Shown in pieces: positions 27,172 through 35,915 of a DNA stretch of 64,000 bases. The first letter of the stretch is position 1. Each line of letters starts with the position of its first letter. The notes beneath the pieces were generated by a model. That model saw only the letters and a list, made by a program, of their open reading frames with translations, made no database searches and was not told the origin of the DNA. The DNA is taken from the NCBI RefSeq assembly GCF_039673065.1, contig NZ_JBDJKW010000005.1:62001-126000 (forward strand), given 5' to 3'. Both the position numbers and the translations under genes were made by a program. This DNA is from Allobosea sp039673065 (lineage in GTDB: Bacteria > Pseudomonadota > Alphaproteobacteria > Rhizobiales > Beijerinckiaceae).

Positions 27172-27726
27172 ATGCCGCCCGCCTCCCTGTTTCCCATCCA
27201 TCTCGCGATCATCGGCGGCAGCACGCGCGCAGACGGGGCCGGCGCGGCGATCACCCGCTGGACGCTGGCACAGGTCGCTGGGGACGGGCCGTTCACCGCC
27301 GACCTGATCGAAAGCAACGCATCGGCCGCCGCCGATCGCAATGCCCGGCTCGACCGGGCCGACGCCTTCATCGTGGTGACGCCCGAATACAACCGCAGCT
27401 TTCCGGCGCCGCTCAAGGCGCTGATCGACGCCGCACGCCACGAATGGCAGGGCAAGCCGGTCGCCTTCGTGTCCTATGGCGGGGTCTCGGGCGGGCTGCG
27501 GGCGGTCGAGCAGCTGCGGCTGGTCTTCGGGGAACTCCACGCCGCACCGATCCGCGACGGGGTCTGCTTCGCCCACGCCTCCGACCAGCTCGAGGCGCAG
27601 GAACTTCCGCTCGCGACCGAACGGGCCGAGCGCGCCATGGCGACCATGCTGGCACAGCTGCACTGGTGGGCGAGCGCGCTGAAATCGGCGCGGCGGAGCG
27701 TGCCCTATGGCCGCTTCGCCGCCTGA
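27172..27726 (+). CDS. NAD(P)H-dependent FMN reductase
   Basis: A 184-residue flavodoxin-fold protein. The FMN-binding loop is IIGGSTRADGAG near residues 14-25 and the second signature is VVTPEYNRSFPAPLKALIDAARHEWQGKPVAFVSYGG near residues 65-102. Such enzymes supply reduced FMN to two-component monooxygenases or reduce quinones and azo compounds. It stands between creatininase and the convergent malonyl-CoA synthetase. No monooxygenase partner is adjacent, so its role is open. Confidence 0.9.
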   Translation: MPPASLFPIHLAIIGGSTRADGAGAAITRWTLAQVAGDGPFTADLIESNASAAADRNARLDRADAFIVVTPEYNRSFPAPLKALIDAARHEWQGKPVAFVSYGGVSGGLRAVEQLRLVFGELHAAPIRDGVCFAHASDQLEAQELPLATERAERAMATMLAQLHWWASALKSARRSVPYGRFAA

Positions 27727-27733
27727 CGCGATC

Positions 27734-27757
27734 GCCGCCCCGCCGCAGCGGGGCGGC
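27734..27757. terminator. Hairpin between convergent FMN reductase and MatB genes
   Basis: A perfect 10-bp stem (GCCGCCCCGC / GCGGGGCGGC) with a 4-nt loop (CGCA), 8 nt after the reductase stop and about 10 nt from the MatB stop. No T tract; likely serves both transcripts. Confidence 0.5.
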
Positions 27758-27767
27758 TGGTCCGTCG

Positions 27768-29315
27768 CTATTCGCCGGCCTTCAGCGCCGGGGCGTAGAT
27801 GTCCTTGTACTGCTCGCGCAGCAGGTTCTTCTGGACCTTGCCCATGGTGTTGCGCGGCAGTTCCGGCACCACGAAGACCTGCTTGGGCTGCTTGAACTTC
27901 GCCAGCCGCTGTTCCAGCGCGGTGGCGATGCCCTTGGCGGTGATGCTGGCGCCCGGCTTGGCCACGACGACCGCGGTGACGCCCTCGCCGAAATCGGGAT
28001 GCGGCACGCCGATGACGGCGCTCTCGATCACGCCCTCCATCTCGTCGATCTCGGCCTCGACCTCCTTGGGATAGACGTTGTAGCCGCCGGTGATGATCAG
28101 GTCCTTGCCGCGCCCGACGATGTGGACGTAGCCGGCCGGGTCGATCTTGCCGAGGTCGCCGGTGATGAAGAAGCCGTCGGGACGGAACTCGGCCGCGGTC
28201 TTCTCGGGGTTGCGCCAGTAGCCCTTGAAGACGTTGGGGCCCTTGACCTCGATCATGCCGATCTCGTCTCGGGCGAGCGCGGCGCCGGTCTCGGGATCGA
28301 CGACGCGGGCGGAGACGCCGGGCAGCGGGAACCCGACCGTGCCGGCGATGCGGTCGCCGTCATAGGGGTTCGAGGTGCTCATATTGGTCTCGGTCATGCC
28401 GTAGCGCTCGAGGATGGCGTGGCCGGTGCGCTCGCGCCAGGCTCGGTGCGTCTCGGCCAGCAGCGGCGCGGACCCCGAGACGAACAGGCGGATATGGGCC
28501 GTCGCCGCCTTGGTCAGCCGCTCGTCCTGCAGAAGGCGGACATAGAAGGTCGGCACGCCCATCATGCAGGTCGCCTGCGGCAGGTATCTGAAGACCTGGT
28601 CCGGATCGAATTTCGGCAGCAGGATCATCGAGGCGCCGGAGAAAAGGATGGTGTTCGTGGCGACGAAGAGCCCGTGGGTGTGGAAGATCGGCAGGGCGTG
28701 CAGCAGCACGTCCTTGCTGGTGAAGCGCCAGTAATCGACCAGCGCCAGCGCGTTCGAGGCGAGGTTGTCATGGCTCAGCATCGCCCCCTTCGACCGGCCG
28801 GTGGTGCCGGATGTGTAGAGGATGGCGGCGAGGTCGTCGGCGCCGCGGGCGACGTCGGCGAATTCGGGCGAGGCGGCGAGCCCCTTGTCGGCGAGCGTGC
28901 CGGCCGAGACCTCGGGCGAACGCCAGATGCCGAGCGTCTCCAGCTTGGCGCCGGCCTTCTCGGCATAGGGGCGCAGCGCCTCGGCGCGGGCGGGATCGCA
29001 GACGAAGACCGCCGGCTCGGCATCGCCGAGGAAATACTCGATCTCGGCCGGGGTATAGGCGGTGTTGAGCGGCAGGAAGACGGCGCCGGCCCGGACGGTG
29101 CCGAGATAGAGCATCAGCGCCTCGATCGACTTCTCGACCTGCACGGCGACGCGGTCTCCCGGCTTCACGCCAAGCGCGACGAGCGCATTGGCGAAGCGGG
29201 CGGAGACCGCGACCATGTCGGCGTAGCTGAGCCTGCGTCCGTCATCGAGCAGCGCGAAGGGCGCATCGGGGGCGGGAATCCGCGCCCGTACGAGATCGAA
29301 CAGGTAGTTGCCCAT
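27768..29315 (-). CDS. matB: Malonyl-CoA synthetase (MatB)
   Basis: A 515-residue acyl-adenylate-forming enzyme, normal length for MatB. The phosphate loop is LYTSGTTGRSKGAMLSHDNL near residue 165, the A5 block YGMTETNMSTSNPYDG near 305, and the catalytic Lys is expected in NTMGKVQKNLLRE near the end. The PIFHTHGLFVATN and RYGMTETNM sequences are those of rhizobial MatB. It joins malonate to CoA with ATP. It lies 41 nt after the malonyl-CoA decarboxylase gene, giving the malonate-to-acetyl-CoA pair. A malonate carrier (MatC) and the regulator MatR are not in the window. Confidence 0.92.
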   Translation of the reverse strand: MGNYLFDLVRARIPAPDAPFALLDDGRRLSYADMVAVSARFANALVALGVKPGDRVAVQVEKSIEALMLYLGTVRAGAVFLPLNTAYTPAEIEYFLGDAEPAVFVCDPARAEALRPYAEKAGAKLETLGIWRSPEVSAGTLADKGLAASPEFADVARGADDLAAILYTSGTTGRSKGAMLSHDNLASNALALVDYWRFTSKDVLLHALPIFHTHGLFVATNTILFSGASMILLPKFDPDQVFRYLPQATCMMGVPTFYVRLLQDERLTKAATAHIRLFVSGSAPLLAETHRAWRERTGHAILERYGMTETNMSTSNPYDGDRIAGTVGFPLPGVSARVVDPETGAALARDEIGMIEVKGPNVFKGYWRNPEKTAAEFRPDGFFITGDLGKIDPAGYVHIVGRGKDLIITGGYNVYPKEVEAEIDEMEGVIESAVIGVPHPDFGEGVTAVVVAKPGASITAKGIATALEQRLAKFKQPKQVFVVPELPRNTMGKVQKNLLREQYKDIYAPALKAGE

Positions 29316-29356
29316 GTTTTCGGGTCCTTTCAGCGTTTCCGAACCGTCCGTCGCGC

Positions 29357-30676
29357 TCAGCCTGCCGGCGGGCGCAGAAGCTTCTTCACCGCCGACGAGG
29401 CGACGACGATGTCGCGGCTGGCGAAGGCTTCGTGATTGGCCTCGATATCGGCGAGTTCATAGCGGTAATTGACCATGACGCCATGCGCTTCCCGCAGGCC
29501 GCGCGGCGAGAGGTTGCCGCCGACATTGATCCGCTCCAGCCGCGCACCATTGCCGAGATGGAAGCGCGCCACCGGATCGACGATCCGCCCGGCCGGGCTG
29601 CGGGCGCGTAACATGTAGTCGGCCATGGCGTGGCCGAGCAGCTTGTCGCGCCGGGCCCGGCCGGCCTCGTCCAGCGCCGCGACCTCGACCTGCGGCAGGC
29701 GCAGCAGCGCCGCCTCCTCCTCGGAGAGGCCGATCGCGCCGGGCTCGTCCAGCGCCCGGCCGAGCCAGCGCGCGAAGCCCGGCACCGGCGACAGGGTGAC
29801 GAAGACGTCCAGCCCCGGCAGTTCGCGCTTCAAATCCTCGGCGACCTGCTTGATCAGGAAATTGCCGAAGGAGATGCCGCGCAGCCCCTCCTGGCAGTTG
29901 GAGATCGAATAGAACACCGCGGTCGTCGCGGACGTCGCCGGCAGCACGGCCCGCTCGTCGCTGAGCAGGTCGTCGATGCGGCCCGGAATCTCGCGGGTCA
30001 GCGCCACCTCGACGAAGATCAGCGGATCGTCGATCAGCTGCGGATGGAAGAAGGCGAAGCAGCGCCGGTCGCCGGGTTCGAGCCGGCGGCGCAGATCGTC
30101 CCAGTCGGCGATGGCGTGCACCGCCTCGTAGCGGATGATCTTCTCCAGCACATTGGCCGGGGTGCGCCAGTCGATGCGGCGCAGCACCAGGAAGCCGCGA
30201 TTGAACCAGGAGGCGAAGAGATGGCGGAAATCGGCGTCGACCGCCGCCAGCGCCGGCTCCTCCTTCATCGCGGTGAACAGGCTCTCGCGCATGCGCACCA
30301 GCACGCGGGTGCCGCCGGGCGCCAGGTTGAGGCGCCGGAACAGCTCCTGGCGGCGCGGTTCGGAGGCCAGATGCAGCGGGCCGGCATCGCCGTCCTCGCG
30401 ATAGGCTTCGAGCGCGGCGGCGAGGCGCTCATGGTCCGGGCCGAAATGGGTGAGCAGCAGGCGGAAGAAGCCGAGGCGGCCCTCGGCGTCGAGCCGGTCC
30501 CATTCGTCGAGCACGGCCTGCGCCAGCGCCATGCCCGAGGCCTCGCCACGACCGGACAGCAGGTCCTCGCAGAGATCGGCGAGCGGCCGGCGCCGGCCGC
30601 TGCCCGTGCGCTCGAAGCCGATCAGCGCGCGGCCGCGATCCGCCACCGTCGTCAGGAGATCGCCGAGAAACGCCAT
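29357..30676 (-). CDS. matA: Malonyl-CoA decarboxylase (MatA)
   Basis: A 439-residue protein. The C-terminal catalytic block HGVMVNYRYELADIEANHEAFASRDIVVASSAVKKLL is the MCD signature, with the catalytic His at its start; the preceding stretch VARFHLGNGARLERINVGGNLSPRGLREA is also diagnostic. An N-terminal helical domain covers about residues 1-150. The start at 30676 (MAFLGDLL) is used; an ATG four codons upstream (30688) is equally possible. It releases CO2 from malonyl-CoA to give acetyl-CoA. It precedes matB in the same operon. Confidence 0.92.
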   Translation of the reverse strand: MAFLGDLLTTVADRGRALIGFERTGSGRRRPLADLCEDLLSGRGEASGMALAQAVLDEWDRLDAEGRLGFFRLLLTHFGPDHERLAAALEAYREDGDAGPLHLASEPRRQELFRRLNLAPGGTRVLVRMRESLFTAMKEEPALAAVDADFRHLFASWFNRGFLVLRRIDWRTPANVLEKIIRYEAVHAIADWDDLRRRLEPGDRRCFAFFHPQLIDDPLIFVEVALTREIPGRIDDLLSDERAVLPATSATTAVFYSISNCQEGLRGISFGNFLIKQVAEDLKRELPGLDVFVTLSPVPGFARWLGRALDEPGAIGLSEEEAALLRLPQVEVAALDEAGRARRDKLLGHAMADYMLRARSPAGRIVDPVARFHLGNGARLERINVGGNLSPRGLREAHGVMVNYRYELADIEANHEAFASRDIVVASSAVKKLLRPPAG

Positions 30677-30744
30677 GCCTGCCCCCATCCGAGATCCGGC
30701 CCGCAGTCTACGAGGTTTCGTCCCGCAAACGGAAGGCGGTCACG

Positions 30745-32010
30745 TCAGCGCAGCAGGCTCCAGGCCTTCAGGAAGAAGTCGGGCGCGCCGAAATTGCCGG
30801 ATTTGAGCGCGACCACCAGCTCCGGCCCCTCGACCACGCGGGTCCACGGCACGCCGGGATCGATCTCGGGGCCGATTTCGAGCGTGCGGATCGACAGTCC
30901 CTGCACCACGGCGCCGGAGGTCTCGCCGCCGGCGACCAGCAGGCGGGAGACGCCGCCTGCCACCAGCCGGCGCGCCAGCTCGGCGAAGGCCTCCTCGACG
31001 ATGGCGCCGGCACGCTCGCGCCCGAGCTTCTGCTGCACGGCGGCGACCTCGGCCGGATCGTCGCTGGAATAGACCAGGAAGGGCTTGTCCTGCGGCTGGG
31101 CGAGCGCCCAGTCGGCCAGTTCGGCCGCCGTCTGCGTGCCGGAGGCCAGCGCCAGCGGATCGACCTTCAGCGCCGGGATTCCGGCCTCGAGCGCCTGGCG
31201 GATCTGGCCACGCGTCGCAGTCGAGCAGCTGCCCGAGATGATGCCGGGGCGGCCCGCGGCGGCGGCGAGATGGCTCGCTGTCTCGCGGTTCGGCAGCAGG
31301 CCGGCCTTGCGGAAGTTCTCCGGCAGGCCCATCGCGATGCCCGACCCGCCGGTCAGCAGCACATGGTCGGCGATCGCGGCGCCCAGCACCATGAGATGGT
31401 CGTTGTCGAGCGCGTCGGTCACGACATAGCGCCTGCCGTCCTGCTCGAGCTCGGCGAGGCGCTTGCTCACCGCGTCGACGCCCTGCTTCACGGTAGCGTA
31501 GGAGACGAGCCCGACCGGATGCTTCGCCTGCGCGCCCATCAGCCGGACGAGGCTGGAATCGCGCATCGGGGTGAGCGGATGATCCTTCATCGAGCTCTCG
31601 TGCAGCGGCACCTCGCCGACGAAGAGATAGCCGTTGAAGATCGAGCGGCCATTGGCCGGGAAGGCCGGACAGACGATGGCCTGGCGGGCGCCGAGGCGCT
31701 CCATCAGCGCATCCGCGACCGGGCCGATATTGCCGCGCTCGGTCGAATCGAAGGTCGAGCAGTATTTGAACAGGATCTGGCGGGCGCCGGCGGCCAGCAG
31801 GGCCTCGCAGGCGGCGAGCGAATCGGCGATCGCCTCCTCGACGGGGTTGGTGCGCGATTTCAGGGCGACCACCACCGCGTCGGCGTCCGGCAGGCTGGCA
31901 CCCTCGGCCGGTGCGCCGATGACCTGGACCGTGCGCATGCCGGCGCGGTTCAGCATCAGCGCGACGTCTGTCGCGCCCGTCATGTCGTCGGCGATCACAC
32001 CCAGAAGCAT
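30745..32010 (-). CDS. otnK: Four-carbon acid sugar kinase family protein (OtnK-like)
   Basis: A 421-residue kinase of the DUF1537 family. N-terminal motif LLGVIADDMTGATDVALMLNRAG, middle KYCSTFDSTERGNIGPVADAL, and C-terminal nucleotide-binding part VSRLLVAGGETSGAVVQGL...KSGNFG are all characteristic. OtnK phosphorylates 3-oxo-tetronate; related enzymes act on threonate, erythronate or isoapionate. The usual partners (aldolase OtnC, isomerase OtnI, dehydrogenase LtnD) are not adjacent, so the pathway is incomplete here. It starts at 32010 (MLLGVIADD), is divergent from the gamma-glutamyltransferase gene and lies upstream of matA on the same strand. Confidence 0.88.
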   Translation of the reverse strand: MLLGVIADDMTGATDVALMLNRAGMRTVQVIGAPAEGASLPDADAVVVALKSRTNPVEEAIADSLAACEALLAAGARQILFKYCSTFDSTERGNIGPVADALMERLGARQAIVCPAFPANGRSIFNGYLFVGEVPLHESSMKDHPLTPMRDSSLVRLMGAQAKHPVGLVSYATVKQGVDAVSKRLAELEQDGRRYVVTDALDNDHLMVLGAAIADHVLLTGGSGIAMGLPENFRKAGLLPNRETASHLAAAAGRPGIISGSCSTATRGQIRQALEAGIPALKVDPLALASGTQTAAELADWALAQPQDKPFLVYSSDDPAEVAAVQQKLGRERAGAIVEEAFAELARRLVAGGVSRLLVAGGETSGAVVQGLSIRTLEIGPEIDPGVPWTRVVEGPELVVALKSGNFGAPDFFLKAWSLLR

Positions 32011-32218
32011 GGTTCGGCACTCTCTATTCAGGCTCGGGCGCCGGCAGAAGGACGCCTCAGGAATCTTGCATACCAGAATCGCGCGGCGGAGCGACAGCCC
32101 CGCCATGGCGCGACGCCATGCGCCGGCCGGCTGACCGGCCTGCGCGGTGCCGAGCATAGCCCTGCCGCGATCAGGCGCTAGACTGCCGCCAGACGCCATC
32201 TCGCCGAGGACCGCCTGC

Positions 32219-34021
32219 ATGTTCACCACCCGCCCCGAAATCCTCGGCACCTTCGGCGTCGTGACCTCGACCCACTGGCTCGCCAGCGCCAGCGGCATGG
32301 CGATGCTGGAAAAGGGCGGAAATGCCTTCGACGCCTGCGCCGCCGCCGCCTTCGTGCTGCAGGTGGTCGAGCCGCATCTCTGCGGGCCGGCGGGCGACAT
32401 GCCCGCTATCTTCCACGCGGCGAAGACCGGCCGCACCGAGGTGCTCTGCGCGCAGGGGCCGGCGCCGCAGGCCGCGACCATCGCCGCCTACAAGGCGCTC
32501 GGAATCGACGTCATTCCCGGCGACGGACTGCTCTCCACCGTGATCCCCGGCGCCTTCGGCGGCTGGATGACGCTGCTGCGCGACCATGGCCTGCTGCCGC
32601 TGCGCGAGGTGCTGGAACCGGCGATCGGCTATTATGAGAACGGACACCCGCTGCTGCCGCGTGTCAGCGATACCATCGCCGGGCTCACCGCGCTGTTCAG
32701 CGGCGAATGGCGCAGCTCCGGCGACGTCTACCTGCCCGGCGGGGCCGTGCCGGCCGGGCGCAGCCTGTTCCGCAACGTCGCGGCGGCCGAGACCTACAAG
32801 CGCATCCTGCGCGAGGCGGAGGCCGCCGGACCGGACCGCCAGACGCAGATCCAGGCGGCGCAGGACGCCTGGTACAAAGGCTTCGTCGCCGAGGCGATCG
32901 ACGCCTTCTGCCGCGGCACGGAGGCAATGGATTCGACCGGCCGGCGCCATCGCGGCCTGCTGACCGCCGATGACATGGCCGGCTGGACGCCACATTACGA
33001 GACACCCGCCAGCGTGCGCTATCGCGACTGGGAGGTGTTCAAGATCGGCCCCTGGGGCCAGGGCCCGGTCTTCCTGCAGACGCTGAAGATCCTCGAGGGC
33101 ATCGACCTCGGCACGATGGGGCCGGCAAGCCCGGAATTCACGCATTACGTCACCGAGGCGATGAAGCTCGCCTTCGCCGATCGCGAGGCCTATTACGGCG
33201 ACCCGGATTTCGTTGACGTGCCGCTGGAGACGCTGCTCTCGGACGCCTATGGCGCCACGCGCCGCGCCCAGATCGGCGAGATGGCCTCGCTGGAGATCCG
33301 CCCCGGCCTCGTTCCCGGCTTCGAGGCGCAGGTAGAGCGGGCGCGCGCCGCCTTCCGCATCGCCGGCGAGAACGGCGCGACCGGCGGCGCGACGGTCGGC
33401 GAGCCGACGCTCGCCGCCATGGTCGCCTCGTCGCGGCGCGGCGACACCGTGCATATCGACGTGATCGACCGCTGGGGCAACATGATCGCGGCGACGCCCT
33501 CCGGCGGCTGGCTGCAATCCTCGCCGGTGATCCCCGAACTCGGCTTCCCGCTGAACTCGCGGGCACAGGCCTTCTTCCTCGACGAGGGCCTGCCCTCCTC
33601 GCTGGCGCCGGGCAAGCGGCCGCGCACCACGCTGACCCCGACCCTCGCCTTCGAGGACGGCGCGCCGCGCCTGGCCTTCGGCACGCCGGGCGGCGACCAG
33701 CAGGAGCAGTGGCAGCTCGGCATGTTCCTGCGCCGGGTGCATCACGGGCTGAACCTGCAGGAGGCGATCGACCTGCCGCTGTTCCATACCCAGCATTTCC
33801 CCTCGACCTTCTATCCGCGCGAGGCGCGGCCGGGGCACCTCACGGTCGAGGAGAGCATCGGGGCTGCCGCGATGGCCGAGCTTGCGCGGCGCGGCCATCG
33901 GCTGGAAAAGGCTCCCGCCTGGACGGTGGGGCGACTCACCGCCGCCGAGAAGAGCGCCGACGGCCTCTTGCGCGCGGCGGCGACGCCCCGTCTCATGCAG
34001 GCCTATGCCTGCGGACGCTGA
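32219..34021 (+). CDS. Gamma-glutamyltransferase family protein
   Basis: A 600-residue N-terminal-nucleophile hydrolase. The large-subunit part starts MFTTRPEILGTFGVVTSTHWLASASGMAMLEKGGNAFDAC. The autoprocessing and catalytic Thr is expected at residue 410 in GDTVHIDVIDRWGNMIA, and the C-terminal part has LTPTLAFEDGAPRLAFGTPGGDQQEQ. No signal peptide is visible, so it is probably cytoplasmic, unlike E. coli GGT. Many such relatives act on unusual gamma-glutamyl or acyl amides. It is followed 12 nt later by a DUF1028 gene; the pair converges on a long amino compound catabolic operon. Confidence 0.9.
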   Translation: MFTTRPEILGTFGVVTSTHWLASASGMAMLEKGGNAFDACAAAAFVLQVVEPHLCGPAGDMPAIFHAAKTGRTEVLCAQGPAPQAATIAAYKALGIDVIPGDGLLSTVIPGAFGGWMTLLRDHGLLPLREVLEPAIGYYENGHPLLPRVSDTIAGLTALFSGEWRSSGDVYLPGGAVPAGRSLFRNVAAAETYKRILREAEAAGPDRQTQIQAAQDAWYKGFVAEAIDAFCRGTEAMDSTGRRHRGLLTADDMAGWTPHYETPASVRYRDWEVFKIGPWGQGPVFLQTLKILEGIDLGTMGPASPEFTHYVTEAMKLAFADREAYYGDPDFVDVPLETLLSDAYGATRRAQIGEMASLEIRPGLVPGFEAQVERARAAFRIAGENGATGGATVGEPTLAAMVASSRRGDTVHIDVIDRWGNMIAATPSGGWLQSSPVIPELGFPLNSRAQAFFLDEGLPSSLAPGKRPRTTLTPTLAFEDGAPRLAFGTPGGDQQEQWQLGMFLRRVHHGLNLQEAIDLPLFHTQHFPSTFYPREARPGHLTVEESIGAAAMAELARRGHRLEKAPAWTVGRLTAAEKSADGLLRAAATPRLMQAYACGR

Positions 34022-34033
34022 GGAAGAGTACTG

Positions 34034-34759
34034 ATGACCTGGTCCATCGTCGCCCGCGACGCCGCGACCGGCGCCTATGGCGTCGCCGTCTCCACCTGCG
34101 CCTTCGCGGTCGGCGCTCGCGTCCCGCATGGTGGCGGCCGCCTCGGCGCGCTGGCGACCCAGGCCTTCACCAATCCGCTCTATGGCGTCGACGGGCTGAC
34201 GCTGCTGCGCGAGGGGCGCTCGGCGGTTGAGGTGATCACGATCCTCACCGGCTCGGACGAGGGCCGCGCCCATCGCCAGCTGCACGTCATCGACCGCGAC
34301 GGGCGCACCGCCTCCTTCACCGGCAATGCCTGCGTCGACTGGTGCGGGGCGGTGGACGGGCCGCAGGTCTCGGTGGCCGGCAACATGCTCGCCGGCCCCG
34401 AGGTCGTCGAGGAGACGCTGAAGGCCTATGTGAAGCACTCGGCCCTGGATTTCGACGAGCGGCTGCTGGTCGCGCTCGAGGCGGGCGAGAAGGCCGGCGG
34501 CGACAAGCGCGGCCGCCAATCGGCCTCGATCCGCATCTGGACGCAGGATCCGGTGCCGGCCATGGACATCCGCGTCGACGACCATGCCGACCCGCTGAAG
34601 GAGCTGCGCCGGCTCTGGCGCGTCGCGCATCAGCGCCATCTGCCCTACCAGCATTTCGCGCCGTCGCGCGCCCGCAACGCCGTCCCGCCGGAGCAGGCGG
34701 AGATCGACCGCTACTGCACCGACTACGCCGCGTCCTGGAACGCCCGCCATCCGGAATGA
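34034..34759 (+). CDS. DUF1028 domain protein
   Basis: A 241-residue protein beginning MTWSIVARDAATGAYGVAVSTCAFAVGARVPH, the conserved DUF1028 start, predicted to have an Ntn-hydrolase-like fold. Other family blocks are ALATQAFTNPLYGVDGLTLL and SFTGNACVDWCG. It lies 12 nt after the gamma-glutamyltransferase gene and is co-transcribed with it. In many bacteria DUF1028 genes occur with peptide and amino acid catabolic genes, but no reaction is established that I can name. Its residues from about 195 on form a hydrophilic tail. Confidence 0.85.
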   Translation: MTWSIVARDAATGAYGVAVSTCAFAVGARVPHGGGRLGALATQAFTNPLYGVDGLTLLREGRSAVEVITILTGSDEGRAHRQLHVIDRDGRTASFTGNACVDWCGAVDGPQVSVAGNMLAGPEVVEETLKAYVKHSALDFDERLLVALEAGEKAGGDKRGRQSASIRIWTQDPVPAMDIRVDDHADPLKELRRLWRVAHQRHLPYQHFAPSRARNAVPPEQAEIDRYCTDYAASWNARHPE

Positions 34760-34777
34760 CGGCGCGGCTGCGCCGTC
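34758..34777. terminator. Hairpin overlapping the DUF1028 stop codon
   Basis: GACGGCGC / GCGCCGTC make a perfect 8-bp stem with a 4-nt loop that begins inside the TGA stop. It lies between the DUF1028 gene and the convergent DSD1-type gene. No T tract. Confidence 0.4.
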
Positions 34778-34835
34778 CTCGGAGCATCATGACCGGGGCG
34801 CGCCCGGCCATGCGGTGGCTGCGCAGGCGGCAGCG

Positions 34836-35915
34836 CTAGGTCAGCCGGCCGCGTGCCGCGACAGGGAGCTCGCCCACCAGCCTGTCGCCGCGCACGGTGA
34901 CGAGCTTGTCCACCATGTTCACCACGACGCAGACATGGTTCGGCACGATGCGGACGATCTCGCCGACCTCTGGCCGCTCATTGCTGCCGGAAAGGTCGAG
35001 GAAGCCGTGCTCCTCGGCGAACTTGGCGATCTTCGCCAGCGGGTATTCGAGGATGAGCCCGTGGCCGTCGAGCCCGCCGCTGTCGCTGGTCAGGGTCTTC
35101 GAGCCGGAATCGAGGATGCCGCGCTCCGGCCCTGCCCGGCTGACCACGGTGGCGTAGACGGTCAGCGCACAGTCCTCGATCCCGGCGACGCCGGCTGCGA
35201 TCTGCATGCGGTCGTTGAAGATCGAGGTGCCGGCGCGGTGCTCGGTGGCGCCCTTCAGCTTGCCGATATTGGGGATGTTGGGCGAGCCGCCGGTCGAGAC
35301 GATGCGCGCCTCCAGCCCGGCATCGCGCAACCCGGCATTGGCGGTGTCGAGGAAGACCTGCGTCGCCTCCCAGCCATCCTCCGGCGGATACATCAGGAAG
35401 CCGGCGAAGGAGAGCCCCTTGGACCCCGCGATCATTTTGGCGAGCGCGACCGCCTCGCCGGGCGTCTCGACACCGGCGCGTTTGCGGCCGCTGTCGCATT
35501 CCACCACGACCTCGAGGTCGCGCCCGGCGATCTCCGCCGCCTGCGGCAGACCGGCGATGGTGACGGGGTTGTCGGCGGTAGCGATCACCCGGACGCGGCG
35601 CTGGAGATGGCCGAGCCGCCCCAGCTTCTGCTCGCCGAGCAGGTTGTAGCTGATCAGGATGTCGTCGATCCCGCCATCGGCCATGATCTCGGCCTCGCCG
35701 AGCTTCTGGCAGGTGATGCCGCGCGCACCGGCGGCGATCTGCTGGCGGGCGAGCTCCGGCGACTTATGGGTCTTGATGTGCGGGCGGTTGGCGACGCCGG
35801 CGGCGTCGCAGGCGGCCTGCAGCCGGGCGATGTTGGCCTCGACCTTGTCGAGGTCGATGACCACGGCCGGCGTGCCGTGGATGCGGGCGATCTCTTCGGC
35901 GAGCGGCGTCGTCAC
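34836..35915 (-). CDS. PLP-dependent D-threonine aldolase / D-serine dehydratase-like (DSD1) family enzyme
   Basis: A 359-residue fold-type III PLP enzyme. The PLP Lys is in RPHIKTHK near residue 48; the C-terminal metal-binding pair is His327 and Cys329 in VPNHVCVVVN, as in DSD1-type D-serine dehydratase and D-threo-3-hydroxyaspartate dehydratase. These enzymes split or dehydrate D-beta-hydroxy amino acids. The start overlaps the RidA stop (ATGA), so the two are coupled, which makes sense because beta-elimination releases enamine/imine intermediates that RidA hydrolyses. It is the last gene of the long minus-strand catabolic block. Aldolase versus dehydratase cannot be decided here. Confidence 0.87.
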   Translation of the reverse strand: MTTPLAEEIARIHGTPAVVIDLDKVEANIARLQAACDAAGVANRPHIKTHKSPELARQQIAAGARGITCQKLGEAEIMADGGIDDILISYNLLGEQKLGRLGHLQRRVRVIATADNPVTIAGLPQAAEIAGRDLEVVVECDSGRKRAGVETPGEAVALAKMIAGSKGLSFAGFLMYPPEDGWEATQVFLDTANAGLRDAGLEARIVSTGGSPNIPNIGKLKGATEHRAGTSIFNDRMQIAAGVAGIEDCALTVYATVVSRAGPERGILDSGSKTLTSDSGGLDGHGLILEYPLAKIAKFAEEHGFLDLSGSNERPEVGEIVRIVPNHVCVVVNMVDKLVTVRGDRLVGELPVAARGRLT

